Source of the DNA: JAKFEE01 sp036675815
GTDB lineage: Bacteria; Pseudomonadota; Alphaproteobacteria; Rhodospirillales; Magnetospirillaceae
Length of the DNA stretch: 64,000 nucleotides
NCBI GenBank assembly: GCA_036675815.1
Contig: JAKFEE010000008.1
Location: 1 to 64,000 of the forward strand
Reading direction: 5' to 3'
The stretch's first letter is position 1; every line of letters begins with the position of its first letter. Below the pieces are notes generated by a model. It was given only the letters and a program-made list of their open reading frames with translations. It did not search any database and had not been told where the DNA came from. Below, in pieces: positions 44,298-54,675 of this stretch. The position numbers and the translations under genes are program-made.

Positions 44298-45563
44298 ATG
44301 GCGAGCCTGCGAATCGTCTTGTTGGCGGCTGCCCTGCTGGGCGGCGCGGCTGCGACCCATGCCACCGCCCACGCCGAGGTTGTCGACCGGGTGGCGGCCG
44401 TGGTCAACGACGAGGCGATCACCGCCCTCGAGTTGGAAATGCGCCTGCGTCTGACGCTCCTATCGTCGAGATTGCCGGACAAACCGGACATCCGACAGAG
44501 GGTCCTGCCGCAGACCCTTCGCAAGCTCGTCGACGAGCGCCTGCAATTGCAGGAAGCAACCCGCCTCAAGATCGCGGTGTCGACCGAGGAGATCACCAAG
44601 GCCATTGCCGCCATCGAAAGCCAGAACCGCATGCCGGCCGGTGGTCTCGAGAAGGTGCTCAGCGAGGCCAACATCCCGCTGTCGACGGTCGAGCGCCAAG
44701 CCAAAGCGGAGCTCTCATGGCGCAAGGTCGTCCGCCAGACCATGATGTCCCGAGTCAAGGTCGGCGATGACGAGGTCCAGGCACGGATCGAGATGCTGCG
44801 CGCCAACCTGGGGCGCCCCGAATACCTCGCCGCCGAGATCATGCTGGCCGTCGACGACCCCGAGTCGGAGGCGGACGTACGACGCCTCGCCGATCGCATC
44901 TTGGCCCAATTGCGCGAGGGTGTCCCCTTCCAGATATTGGCCCGCCAGTTTTCGCAGAGCGCATCGGCGGCCGGCGGCGGCGACCTCGACTGGCTGCCCG
45001 AGAATTCGCTGTCGGCAGACGTCGCCGAGACATTGGGTTCCATGCGGCCGGGGACCGTCGCCGGCCCTCTGCGTACCGAGGAAGGCTATCAAATCCTGCT
45101 GCTGCGCGACCGGCGCATCGCCGGCCAAGCCAGCAGCACCGAGGGCGCCGTGGCCCTTGCCCAGGCCATCGTGCCCATGGGCGAGGATCGCGCCGCGGCC
45201 CGCAAGCAAGCCGAAGAGATTGCTGCGACGGTGAAGTCGTGCGCTGATTTCGATGCGCTGGCCAAGACGCGCGGCCTGCCGCAGTCGGGACGCATCGGCA
45301 CCATCGAGCTTGCCGATCTGGCGGACGGCCTGCGTGCGATCATCGCCGGGCTGGACATCCTCGAACCATCGCCACCGATCGAGGATGCGAACGGCTTTCG
45401 CGTCCTCATGGTATGCGGCCGCACCGGCGGCGCGGTTCAGAATGCCGGCTTGCCCAGTCACGAGGAGATACAAGATCAACTGGTGCAGGAACGCCTGGAG
45501 TTGATGGCGCGACGCTACCTGCGTGAGTTGCGTCGCTCGGCTTTCGTGGAGGTGCGATTGTGA
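44298..45563 (+). CDS. surA: Periplasmic chaperone/peptidyl-prolyl isomerase SurA
   Basis: A 421-residue secreted protein. Signal peptide to about residue 26 (ATAHAE), a SurA N-domain (VVDRVAAVVNDEAITALELEMR), then a parvulin domain (YLAAEIMLAVDDPESEADV, QILARQFSQSASAAGGGDLDWLPENSL) and a second, degenerate region. It folds outer-membrane proteins including LptD, its upstream neighbour. It overlaps pdxA by 4 nt. Confidence 0.93.
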   Translation: MASLRIVLLAAALLGGAAATHATAHAEVVDRVAAVVNDEAITALELEMRLRLTLLSSRLPDKPDIRQRVLPQTLRKLVDERLQLQEATRLKIAVSTEEITKAIAAIESQNRMPAGGLEKVLSEANIPLSTVERQAKAELSWRKVVRQTMMSRVKVGDDEVQARIEMLRANLGRPEYLAAEIMLAVDDPESEADVRRLADRILAQLREGVPFQILARQFSQSASAAGGGDLDWLPENSLSADVAETLGSMRPGTVAGPLRTEEGYQILLLRDRRIAGQASSTEGAVALAQAIVPMGEDRAAARKQAEEIAATVKSCADFDALAKTRGLPQSGRIGTIELADLADGLRAIIAGLDILEPSPPIEDANGFRVLMVCGRTGGAVQNAGLPSHEEIQDQLVQERLELMARRYLRELRRSAFVEVRL

Positions 45564-46606
45564 CCCTGGTGCCGATGCACCCGTCGGCAGATTGGCGGCG
45601 GCCCTTGGTGGTGACCATGGGCGAGCCGGCGGGCATCGGCGGCGACATCGTGATCAAGGCTTGGCTGGCGCGGCATGAGGTGCAAGTGCCCCCGTTCTTC
45701 GTCATCGACGACGCCAAGCGCCTGAGCCGTCTGGGGACGCTGATGGGGGCGCGACTGCCGATCAGGCTGATCGCCGAGGCGGCCGAGGCGGCCGGGGTAT
45801 TCCCTGAAGCGCTGCCGGTCATGGAGCAGCACCTCGCGACGCCGGCTGTGCCCGGCCGCCCCGATGCGCGCAACGCCGCGGCGGTGCGCGATGCCATCAC
45901 CCGGGCGGTAACGCTCGTATCGACCGGCGAGGCCGCCGCCGTCGTCACCAACCCGATTCACAAGGCCACCATGTATGCCGGCGGATTCGGCTTTCCCGGT
46001 CATACGGAGTATCTCGGTGCGCTGGCCGGCAGTGGTCGCCCAATAATGATGCTGACGTGCCCCGGCCTGCGCGTGGTGCCGGTGACGGTACACATGTCCT
46101 TGCGCCAGGCGCTGGACCGGCTATCGGCGGAAGAGATCGTCGCCGCCGCGACCATCACCAACCAGTCCTTGCGCACAGACTTCGGCATCGCCAATCCGCG
46201 CATCGCCGTCGCCGGCATCAATCCCCATGCCGGGGAGGATGGCAGCATGGGCAGCGAGGAAGTGAGCATCATCGCGCCAGCCATCGCCACCCTTCGCGCC
46301 GCCGGCATCGATGCTTTCGGTCCGCTACCGCCCGACACCATGTTTCACGCCGAAGCCCGGGCGCATTACGACGTCGCGCTGTGCATGTACCACGACCAGG
46401 CGCTGATCCCCTTGAAGACCATCGATTTTGCGCGCGGCGTCAATGTCACGCTTGGTCTGCCTTTCGTGCGGACCTCGCCCGATCATGGTACGGCCGTCGA
46501 CCTCGCCGGCACCGGCCGCGCCAGTGCCAGCAGCCTTTTCGCCGCGCTCCGCCTGGCGGACGAGATGGCCGCCCGCCGCTCCGCGGCAAACAGCATCAAT
46601 GGCTGA
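45560..46606 (+). CDS. pdxA: 4-hydroxythreonine-4-phosphate dehydrogenase
   Basis: A 348-residue NAD enzyme of pyridoxal phosphate synthesis (DXP-dependent route). Metal ligands are expected in FPGHTEYLG, GINPHAGEDG and MYHDQALIPLK, all present, and VTMGEPAGIGGDI lies near the start. It starts at GTG within the surA stop. The order surA-pdxA-rsmA is conserved in proteobacteria. It overlaps rsmA by 8 nt. Confidence 0.95.
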   Translation: MTLVPMHPSADWRRPLVVTMGEPAGIGGDIVIKAWLARHEVQVPPFFVIDDAKRLSRLGTLMGARLPIRLIAEAAEAAGVFPEALPVMEQHLATPAVPGRPDARNAAAVRDAITRAVTLVSTGEAAAVVTNPIHKATMYAGGFGFPGHTEYLGALAGSGRPIMMLTCPGLRVVPVTVHMSLRQALDRLSAEEIVAAATITNQSLRTDFGIANPRIAVAGINPHAGEDGSMGSEEVSIIAPAIATLRAAGIDAFGPLPPDTMFHAEARAHYDVALCMYHDQALIPLKTIDFARGVNVTLGLPFVRTSPDHGTAVDLAGTGRASASSLFAALRLADEMAARRSAANSING

Positions 46607-47483
46607 ACTGCCCCCCTTGCGCGACGTCATCGCGGCTCACGGCCTGGCGGCACGCAAATCGCTGGGCCAGCACTTTCTGCTCGATCTCAATCTCACCGGC
46701 CGCATTGCCCGCGCCGCGGGACCGCTGGCGCAGGGAACGACCATAGAAATCGGGCCAGGGCCCGGCGGCCTGACACGGGCACTGCTCGAAGCGGGGGCGC
46801 ATCGGCTCATCGTCATCGAGCGCGACGACCGCTGCATCGCCGTCCAGGAGGAGATCGCCGTGGCCTATCCCGGGCGACTGGAGATCATCGCCGGCGACGC
46901 TCTCGAAATAGAGGCCGACAAGCTCGGTGAGGCCCCCAGACGCATCGTCGCCAATCTGCCCTACAACATCTCCACCGCCCTCCTGCTACGCTGGCTGCAT
47001 CGCATCGAGGCGTTCGAGAGCCTGACGCTGATGTTCCAGCGCGAGGTGGTCGATCGCCTCGCAGCAAAGCCACGCAGCGGCAATTACGGCCGTTTGTCGG
47101 TGATCACGCAATGGCTGTGCGAGGTGCGCCCCCTGTTCAATATCGGCCAGCGCGCCTTTACGCCGCCGCCGAAAATCGAATCGTCGGTGGTGAGCCTGGT
47201 GCCTCGGCCGCAGCCGCTCGCCCCGGCGACGTTCAACGCCATGGAGCGCGTCACCGCGGCCGCCTTCGGCCAGCGCCGCAAGATGCTGCGCTCGAGCCTG
47301 AAGTCGTTGGGACATGCCGACGCGCTCTTGGCGAGCACCGGGCTCCCGCCGACGGCGCGCGCCGAGGAACTGTCGGTGGAGGATTTCTGCGCCCTCGCCC
47401 GCGCCTTGGCCGCCGTCGAAGCGGGAAAGGTCACAGTTCAGCGCGGTGAGGCCGCGGGCGGCACCGATTCGCGGCGCAACTGA
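46599..47483 (+). CDS. rsmA: 16S rRNA (adenine1518/1519-N6) dimethyltransferase
   Basis: A 294-residue SAM methyltransferase (KsgA) that dimethylates two adenines in the 3' end of 16S rRNA. It has GQHFLLDLNLTGRI, SAM motif I IEIGPGPGGLTRAL, and the catalytic NLPYNIST. It is the last gene of the lpt-surA-pdxA group. The 3' end is overlapped by 46 nt on the other strand by the Q-rich secreted protein gene. Confidence 0.96.
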   Translation: MAELPPLRDVIAAHGLAARKSLGQHFLLDLNLTGRIARAAGPLAQGTTIEIGPGPGGLTRALLEAGAHRLIVIERDDRCIAVQEEIAVAYPGRLEIIAGDALEIEADKLGEAPRRIVANLPYNISTALLLRWLHRIEAFESLTLMFQREVVDRLAAKPRSGNYGRLSVITQWLCEVRPLFNIGQRAFTPPPKIESSVVSLVPRPQPLAPATFNAMERVTAAAFGQRRKMLRSSLKSLGHADALLASTGLPPTARAEELSVEDFCALARALAAVEAGKVTVQRGEAAGGTDSRRN

Positions 47484-47860
47484 TCGGCGTGGACGGGCTT
47501 TTTTGCCTCACCAGCGGCCTCGACACATTGCGGGTCGCGGCTTTCGGGCGGGCAATCCTTGCCCTGGCCCAGCTCCGTCGCCTGGCCGCTGCGCCCCGTC
47601 TGCTGTTTCGTTTGCTGCGGATCTGTCGCCTGCTGCTGCTCCGATTCGGGGAAGGCCGACGGAGGCAGTTGGCCCTGCCGCGGATTCCAATCCTGCTGCC
47701 CCGCCCCTTGACCACCAAGGCCACCCGAGGCCTGATTTTCCTGCCGGCTGAGGCCTTGGGCGTCGAGACTGCCCTGCGGCTCGTTGATCTGTGCACTCGC
47801 ACAAATGGGCAGCGCTGCCACGGCAACCACGGCTAGAACTTTCGTCATGCCAATCATCAT
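47438..47860 (-). CDS. Q-rich secreted hypothetical protein
   Basis: A 140-residue protein with a signal peptide (MTKVLAVVAVAALPICASAQ), then a low-complexity Gln/Gly/Pro/Ser-rich region and a tail with two Cys (GKDCPPESRDPQCVE). I know no domain. GGAGG lies before a double ATG. It converges on rsmA and overlaps its last 46 nt. Probably a real gene, but most of its sequence is low complexity. Confidence 0.6.
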   Translation of the reverse strand: MMIGMTKVLAVVAVAALPICASAQINEPQGSLDAQGLSRQENQASGGLGGQGAGQQDWNPRQGQLPPSAFPESEQQQATDPQQTKQQTGRSGQATELGQGKDCPPESRDPQCVEAAGEAKKPVHADQLRRESVPPAASPR

Positions 47861-47986
47861 GTCCTCCGTTGCCTCCCTTGCAATTGGGCGGCCCGGGCAC
47901 GGGGAAAAGCGCCTGTTTGCGGTACTCCTTCGCGCCTTACCTTTGTCATAAGAGGGGATGCCGCGCACCGTGATAGCCTGCGGGGC

Positions 47987-49024
47987 ATGAGAGCTCACAT
48001 CGCAGTGGCCGCCCTTGGCCTGATGGCTGCCACCACCGCTGCCGTCAATGCGGCGGAGCCAGCAGACGAAGGGGCGGAGCCAGCGCCTGAAGCGACGGAA
48101 CCCGCACACCGGGGCACGTTCAATCTGTCGATCGAAAACGACCTCTTCTACGATCGGGACCAGCACTACACCAACGGCTTCCGTGCCGGTTGGACGACCC
48201 ATCGCGACGCGGTGCCGCATTGGCTGGTCGAGGCGGCGCGAGCGCTACCCTTCTTTCCCGCCACCGGGGATATGCGCGCCAGCTTCGCCTTCGGGCAGAA
48301 CATGTACACCCCCGATGACATCACCGTGGTCGATCCCCCATCCGGGGAACGCCCCTACGCCGGATGGCTCTACGTTGCCGCCGGCTTGGTCGCCGACACC
48401 GGCACACGCCTCGACAGCGTCGAACTCAGCCTGGGTGTCGTCGGCCCCTGGTCGCTGGCCGAGGAGACCCAGAAATTCGTCCATTCCATCACTGGATCGG
48501 ACAAGCCGCGCGGCTGGGACTCGCAGATCAAGAACGAGCCGGCATTCCTGCTGACCTGGCAGCGGGCATGGCGGGCGTACTACACCCGTGATTTGTTTGC
48601 GGGGCTCCAACTCGACGTCACCCCGCATGTCGGCCTTGCCCTCGGCAACGTCTTCACCTATGGCAGCGGCGGGGCCATGCTGCGCTTCGGCCATGGGCTG
48701 CCGCACGACTACGGCCCGCCACGCATCCAGCCCAGCCTGCCCGGCAGCGGCTTCTTCCTGCCGCACGATGGCTTCGGCTGGTATGTCTTCGCCGGGGTCG
48801 AGGGGCGTGCCGTCGCCCACGACATCTTCCTCGACGGCAATACTTTCGGCGGGCGCGGCACCAGTATCGACAGGAACGTTGTGGTCGGCGACGCCCAGTT
48901 GGGCATCGCGGTGACATTCGGCGATGTCCGCGTTGCCTATACGCATGTGCTGCGCACGCCTGACTTTGAAGAGCAGAACGGGCTGGACAACTTCGGCGCG
49001 ATCAGCATCAGCACCCGCTTCTGA
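47987..49024 (+). CDS. lpxR: Lipid A deacylase LpxR family outer-membrane protein
   Basis: A 345-residue protein with a signal peptide (to about VNAAE) and a 12-strand LpxR-type barrel. The N-terminal active-site part FNLSIENDLF..DQHYTNGFRAGW has the Asn-Asp pair, GERPYAGWLYVAAGL follows, and the C-terminal strand ends in FGAISISTRF with Phe last. LpxR removes the 3'-acyloxyacyl chain of lipid A. Several family members have unknown specificity, so deacylase action is inferred. Confidence 0.85.
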   Translation: MRAHIAVAALGLMAATTAAVNAAEPADEGAEPAPEATEPAHRGTFNLSIENDLFYDRDQHYTNGFRAGWTTHRDAVPHWLVEAARALPFFPATGDMRASFAFGQNMYTPDDITVVDPPSGERPYAGWLYVAAGLVADTGTRLDSVELSLGVVGPWSLAEETQKFVHSITGSDKPRGWDSQIKNEPAFLLTWQRAWRAYYTRDLFAGLQLDVTPHVGLALGNVFTYGSGGAMLRFGHGLPHDYGPPRIQPSLPGSGFFLPHDGFGWYVFAGVEGRAVAHDIFLDGNTFGGRGTSIDRNVVVGDAQLGIAVTFGDVRVAYTHVLRTPDFEEQNGLDNFGAISISTRF

Positions 49025-49121
49025 GGCCGGTGGCATTCAGCCATACCCGAGGCAAAATAGTACGAATGCAATGGAGTTCTTGCGCTCCTCTTTACGGCAA
49101 TTGCCCTCTACGCAATTCTTA

Positions 49122-49151
49122 CTGACAGCGCCGGCGCAAGCCTGCTACCCT
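49122..49151 (+). promoter_or_regulatory. Predicted promoter of the phoH leader/ncRNA
   Basis: CTGACA and TACCCT are separated by 18 bp. A transcript would begin about 7 bp after the -10 and run into the structured region before phoH. Modest match. Confidence 0.35.
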
Positions 49152-49157
49152 GGTCTA

Positions 49158-49308
49158 GGCGCATCTTGCAAGGAACTGCCATCATACGTGGCCCTGCATC
49201 GATACCCACCTGTCACCAACGCGTCCCCGACCGGCGACGCCAGGTGGATCTCGGCGCCGCTCCGCTCCCGTATCTCGAGGCCTCCGCAATGGGGGCCTTT
49301 TCGTTTTC
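49158..49308 (+). ncRNA. Candidate structured small RNA or phoH leader
   Basis: This fills the largest gene-free gap (about 300 bp). It contains a long hairpin, CCACCTG (49206-49212) with CAGGTGG (49241-49247), enclosing a GCGTC/GACGC inner stem, and ends in a strong intrinsic terminator. There is no convincing ORF. It could be an independent sRNA or an attenuating leader of phoH. I cannot match it to a named RNA; 6S-type RNA was considered and not supported. Confidence 0.45.
49278..49308 (+). terminator. Intrinsic terminator 21 nt before phoH
   Basis: AGGCCTCC-GCAAT-GGGGGCCT (eight pairs, one G-U) is followed by TTTTCGTTTTC. It is the most typical intrinsic terminator in the plus-strand half of the window, and it stands just in front of a gene rather than behind one. 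Confidence 0.8.
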
Positions 49309-49328
49309 TCGGACCCTGGAGGGGCGAA

Positions 49329-50060
49329 ATGGCGAAGCATTCCCCGCGTCAAGAACTTGCCAGTCCCGGTCCCGTGCTGGCCCGATTGTTCGAGGGTGAC
49401 CCGGCCTGGGACCCGCTGGTGGGCCAGCGCGATCAGAGCTATGTCCGCAAGGTCCGGCCCCTGGGGGTGAACCAGCGTGCTTTGATGGAGGCCATGGCGA
49501 CCAGCAGCCTGACCCTGGCGCTCGGGCCGGCCGGCACCGGCAAGACCTATCTGGCCATCAGCGCTGCGGTCGAGGCGCTCGAGGACGGCCGCGTCGCCCG
49601 CATCGTGCTGACGCGGCCGGCGGTCGAGGCCGGCGAAAGCCTGGGCTTCCTGCCCGGCGACCTGCAGGAGAAGCTGGCGCCATATCTGCGCCCGCTCTAC
49701 GACGCCTTGGGCGACCGGCTGGGCGGCAAACGCCTGAAGGCGCTGATGGGCGATGGCTCAATCGAGGTGGCGCCCATTGCGTATATGCGCGGCCGCACCC
49801 TCAACAACGCCTTCGTCGTCATCGACGAGGCCCAGAACTGCACCTACAACCAGCTGAAGATGCTGCTGACCCGGCTGGGTTGGCACGCGACCATGGTGAT
49901 GACCGGCGACCCCGACCAGACGGATCTGCTCCCGGGTCTTTCCGGGCTGGCCGATATTGCCCAGCGCCTGCAGTCGCTGGATGGCATAGCGGTGGTGCAT
50001 CTCGACGAGCGCGACATCGTGCGCCACCCCCTGGTGGCCAGCATGTTGACCGTCTTGTAG
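49329..50060 (+). CDS. phoH: PhoH-family ATPase, short form
   Basis: A 243-residue NTPase. Walker A is GPAGTGKT (66-73), followed by VLTRPAVEAGESLGFLPGDLQEK and Walker B VVIDEAQN (163-170), then MTGDPDQTDLL. It lacks the N-terminal domain of the longer YbeZ form. PhoH proteins are linked to phosphate stress and RNA handling, but the role is not fixed. The ATG has GGAGGGG 4 nt upstream. The upstream gap holds a possible attenuator. Confidence 0.92.
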   Translation: MAKHSPRQELASPGPVLARLFEGDPAWDPLVGQRDQSYVRKVRPLGVNQRALMEAMATSSLTLALGPAGTGKTYLAISAAVEALEDGRVARIVLTRPAVEAGESLGFLPGDLQEKLAPYLRPLYDALGDRLGGKRLKALMGDGSIEVAPIAYMRGRTLNNAFVVIDEAQNCTYNQLKMLLTRLGWHATMVMTGDPDQTDLLPGLSGLADIAQRLQSLDGIAVVHLDERDIVRHPLVASMLTVL

Positions 50061-50064
50061 GAGG

Positions 50065-51048
50065 CTAGGCCAACAGAACGACGCCCAGCAGGTAGAGGCA
50101 ATAGGCGGCGCCCATCACGGCGACATAGGGGCCGACGATCAGGGTGCCGCCACGACGGGAAACGATGACGAACAACAGCAGCACCGCCGCCAGAAAAACC
50201 AGATGGATGGCATAAAGCCCGCTGTCGGCGAGCGGCGCCTCGACGGCGCCAAGGGCGAGGAAGGCGATGGTCAGCGAGGCGGTGCCGTCGGCCATGGCGC
50301 CGGACACCGCCGCCGTTGCTTGGCCACGCAGCGCCAGATGCCAGGCGGCGAAGGATTCCGGTAGGGCGCAGAGCAGGCCGGTGAAGAACAGCCCGCCGAT
50401 CAGCGGCGGAATGCGAAAGTGCTCGACGAGGTAGTTGCACGACAACACGGCCAGCAGGGCACCACCGGCGACGGCAAAGGGCGCCGCGAGCATGCGCCAG
50501 CGGTCGCCGCGGCCGAACAGCGGGCAATCCTTGATGCCGGGGCGCTGCCCATGCACCAGCGCCCAGGTCACATAGGCCGCGTAGGCACCGGCCAGGATCA
50601 CGGCATCCTGCCACTGCAATCCGCGCAGCGGCGGCGGCAGGGTCAAGGCCGCCAGCAACAGCACCACCGCCAGATAGGGAGCCGCCTGGATGTGGCCGGT
50701 TTCCTGCTTGACCGCGATGGCGGAGACATCTTCGGGGGGCGTGCGCCGGCCGGCCAGCCACGACAGCAGGAAGATGAGCGGCAATGCCGGAACGTTCGAG
50801 CCAAGCGCCGTGCCCAGGCCGATGTCGGGCCAGCCCAGCGATACGGCGGCGACATTGACGGTGATTTCGGGGCTGGCGGTGGCCAAACCCAGCAACGTGG
50901 CCCCGCCCACCGCCGTCAGCCCGACCCGCCGGCAGAAGTTGCGGAACATGCCGGCGAAGGAGCTGGCCCCCCAGTGCATCGCGCCAACGGCCAACACCAG
51001 CAGCGCGAAGGCCAGGATCCACATCTCCACCGCCCATCCGCCATGCAC
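50065..51048 (-). CDS. Sodium/calcium exchanger family membrane protein
   Basis: A 327-residue membrane protein of about ten helices with two NCX-like alpha repeats: GLATASPEITVNVAAVSLGWPDIGLGTALGSNVPAL and CALPESFAAWHLALRGQATAAVSGAMADGTASLT. The conserved Pro-Glu in each repeat is kept. It probably exchanges a cation (Ca2+ or similar) for Na+ or H+. Ion specificity is unknown. The ATG eight codons downstream may be the true start. Confidence 0.85.
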   Translation of the reverse strand: MHGGWAVEMWILAFALLVLAVGAMHWGASSFAGMFRNFCRRVGLTAVGGATLLGLATASPEITVNVAAVSLGWPDIGLGTALGSNVPALPLIFLLSWLAGRRTPPEDVSAIAVKQETGHIQAAPYLAVVLLLAALTLPPPLRGLQWQDAVILAGAYAAYVTWALVHGQRPGIKDCPLFGRGDRWRMLAAPFAVAGGALLAVLSCNYLVEHFRIPPLIGGLFFTGLLCALPESFAAWHLALRGQATAAVSGAMADGTASLTIAFLALGAVEAPLADSGLYAIHLVFLAAVLLLFVIVSRRGGTLIVGPYVAVMGAAYCLYLLGVVLLA

Positions 51049-51097
51049 GCGACACCCGCCGCCTCAACTGGCAAACGGCGCGGACTTCAATGGGTTC

Positions 51098-51646
51098 CTA
51101 GCCACGGGCCAAGCGGAAGAAGACATGCCCGCCAAAAACCCTCGGGGCAGTGGCCTTTGCCCGCGCCCATGATGGCCTCAGATCCTTGCGGTGAAAATAC
51201 AGGGCTCCGCCGGTAGGATCGGCGGCGGGATTGCCATAGACTTCGGCGGCGTTGCGGAACGCGCGCCACCACTCGGCATAATCTTGCGGCGTATCGGAAC
51301 GGCCGTCACACCACCAACTGAATTGGCACGGCGGCTCCGGGCCGTGCTGCGTGACCACCGAACAGATGTCCGAAGGGAAGCTCGCGGCGCGCACGCGGTT
51401 CATGACGACATGCCCGACCGCCTTCTGCGCCAGGTCGCTTTCGCCGCGGCCTTCCCAGTAGAGGGTCAGGGCCAGGCAGACCACCGGGTCGTCCGAAAGC
51501 CGCTGAGCATCGATCTGAGGCAGGGCCAGCGCCACCTGGGTGTACGGGGGCGTCTGGTCGCTGCCGGTGAGGCGCCCGCTGGCATCCGCCGTCGGAGCGC
51601 CGGTAATCATCCCCAGGATGATCACCGCAATCGCCGTTGTCCTCAT
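51098..51646 (-). CDS. SleB-like cell wall hydrolase
   Basis: A 182-residue exported protein with a signal peptide (to about TADAS) followed by a Hydrolase_2/SleB-type domain: VVCLALTLYWEGRGES with the catalytic Glu65, AVGHVVMNRV, and PPCQFSWWCDG. Predicted lytic transglycosylase-like action on peptidoglycan in the periplasm. Three cysteines (CLAL, ICSV, PPCQ..WWCD) may form disulphides. Common in Rhodospirillales. Confidence 0.9.
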   Translation of the reverse strand: MRTTAIAVIILGMITGAPTADASGRLTGSDQTPPYTQVALALPQIDAQRLSDDPVVCLALTLYWEGRGESDLAQKAVGHVVMNRVRAASFPSDICSVVTQHGPEPPCQFSWWCDGRSDTPQDYAEWWRAFRNAAEVYGNPAADPTGGALYFHRKDLRPSWARAKATAPRVFGGHVFFRLARG

Positions 51647-51700
51647 CGTCGAGGATGATGCCGGTGCCGGCCGTGCCGGCCAATTGTCCTTGCGGACGGA

Positions 51701-52303
51701 TCAGAAGCCGCAAAGGCGGTAGCGGCCGCTGTCCAAGTGGAGGTGATCCTGATGCAGGCGGTCGTGATTTGGGGTGAGAACCACGGCAAAGCGCCCACAT
51801 GCACGCTGGGCCAGCGCGTGCAGGAACTGCGCTTTGCGGTCCCCACGCGACCAATCCCGGCTGACATCGACGACGGTGCCGTCGGCCAGCTCGAAACCGC
51901 GGATGTCGATGGCGCGGCCGAAGCCGTGCTCGGACGTCCGCCCGGTCAAGCCACCGTTGCGTTTGCGGCAGCTATAGGTGCCCATGTGGTGTAGGCGGCG
52001 GATCGGCTGGCCGAATATTTCCATGGCCAGCGGCTGCATGACCGCCGTTTCGAAATCGGTCAGGGTCTCGGCGAAGGGGCAACTGACCACCCCCGGGCGC
52101 GCCCAGGTCACGCCACCTTGGCTCATGCGTACGGCCGCCTCCACCGCGCAGCCGCCCTCGCCCTTCATCTCGGCCAGGCGGTCGTAGAGGACCTGACGTT
52201 TCGCCAAACGTGCGTAGCAGGCCTCGGCCGCCTGCTCGGGGGATGGCTGGCTGGCGCAGGCGGTCAACACCAGCACCATAGCCACCGAGAGAACCCGCCG
52301 CAT
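51701..52303 (-). CDS. Extensin-like family lipoprotein
   Basis: A 200-residue protein with the lipobox LTAC (Cys16). The mature part is the bacterial extensin-like C-terminal domain: GGCAVEAAVRMS, TLTDFETAVMQPLA, HMGTYSCRKR, EHGFGRAIDIRGFEL and PNHDRLHQDHLHLD. The His/Asp pattern resembles metal-dependent D,D-carboxypeptidase-like (VanY/MepA) sites, so peptidoglycan cleavage is possible. Next to a SleB-like hydrolase. Function not established. Confidence 0.88.
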   Translation of the reverse strand: MRRVLSVAMVLVLTACASQPSPEQAAEACYARLAKRQVLYDRLAEMKGEGGCAVEAAVRMSQGGVTWARPGVVSCPFAETLTDFETAVMQPLAMEIFGQPIRRLHHMGTYSCRKRNGGLTGRTSEHGFGRAIDIRGFELADGTVVDVSRDWSRGDRKAQFLHALAQRACGRFAVVLTPNHDRLHQDHLHLDSGRYRLCGF

Positions 52304-52427
52304 GCCCGCACCCACTGCGCTTCCATGTACCCCTGAAGGTATGTACAGGAAGCAGCGTAGGGTCACCAGCGGCAAGCGGCGGAAAAAAATGCGTGATTGA
52401 CCGACGGACGGATGGGGGAGCCCGGCG

Positions 52428-54539
<2,112 letters not shown>

Positions 54540-54675
54540 CTCGACTCGCTTTCGGGCGCATTATATGCGCATTCCGCCGGGCCGGCACCAGCCCGTAGCT
54601 GCACGCGCCAAGGCCTTGCCTCCACCGCGGCAGCGGCGTAGTGTCGCGCCGGTTTTTTCGTGTACGAGGGTCATC

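Noticed and set aside
49158..49308. Identification of the phoH-leader RNA as 6S RNA.
   Set aside because: I could not see the long central bubble and closing stems of 6S RNA, and the neighbour is not the usual one.
49025..49328. An upstream coding extension of phoH through the whole gap.
   Set aside because: The frame is open, but the sequence has no protein character, a terminator lies inside it, and a strong ribosome binding site marks the later ATG.
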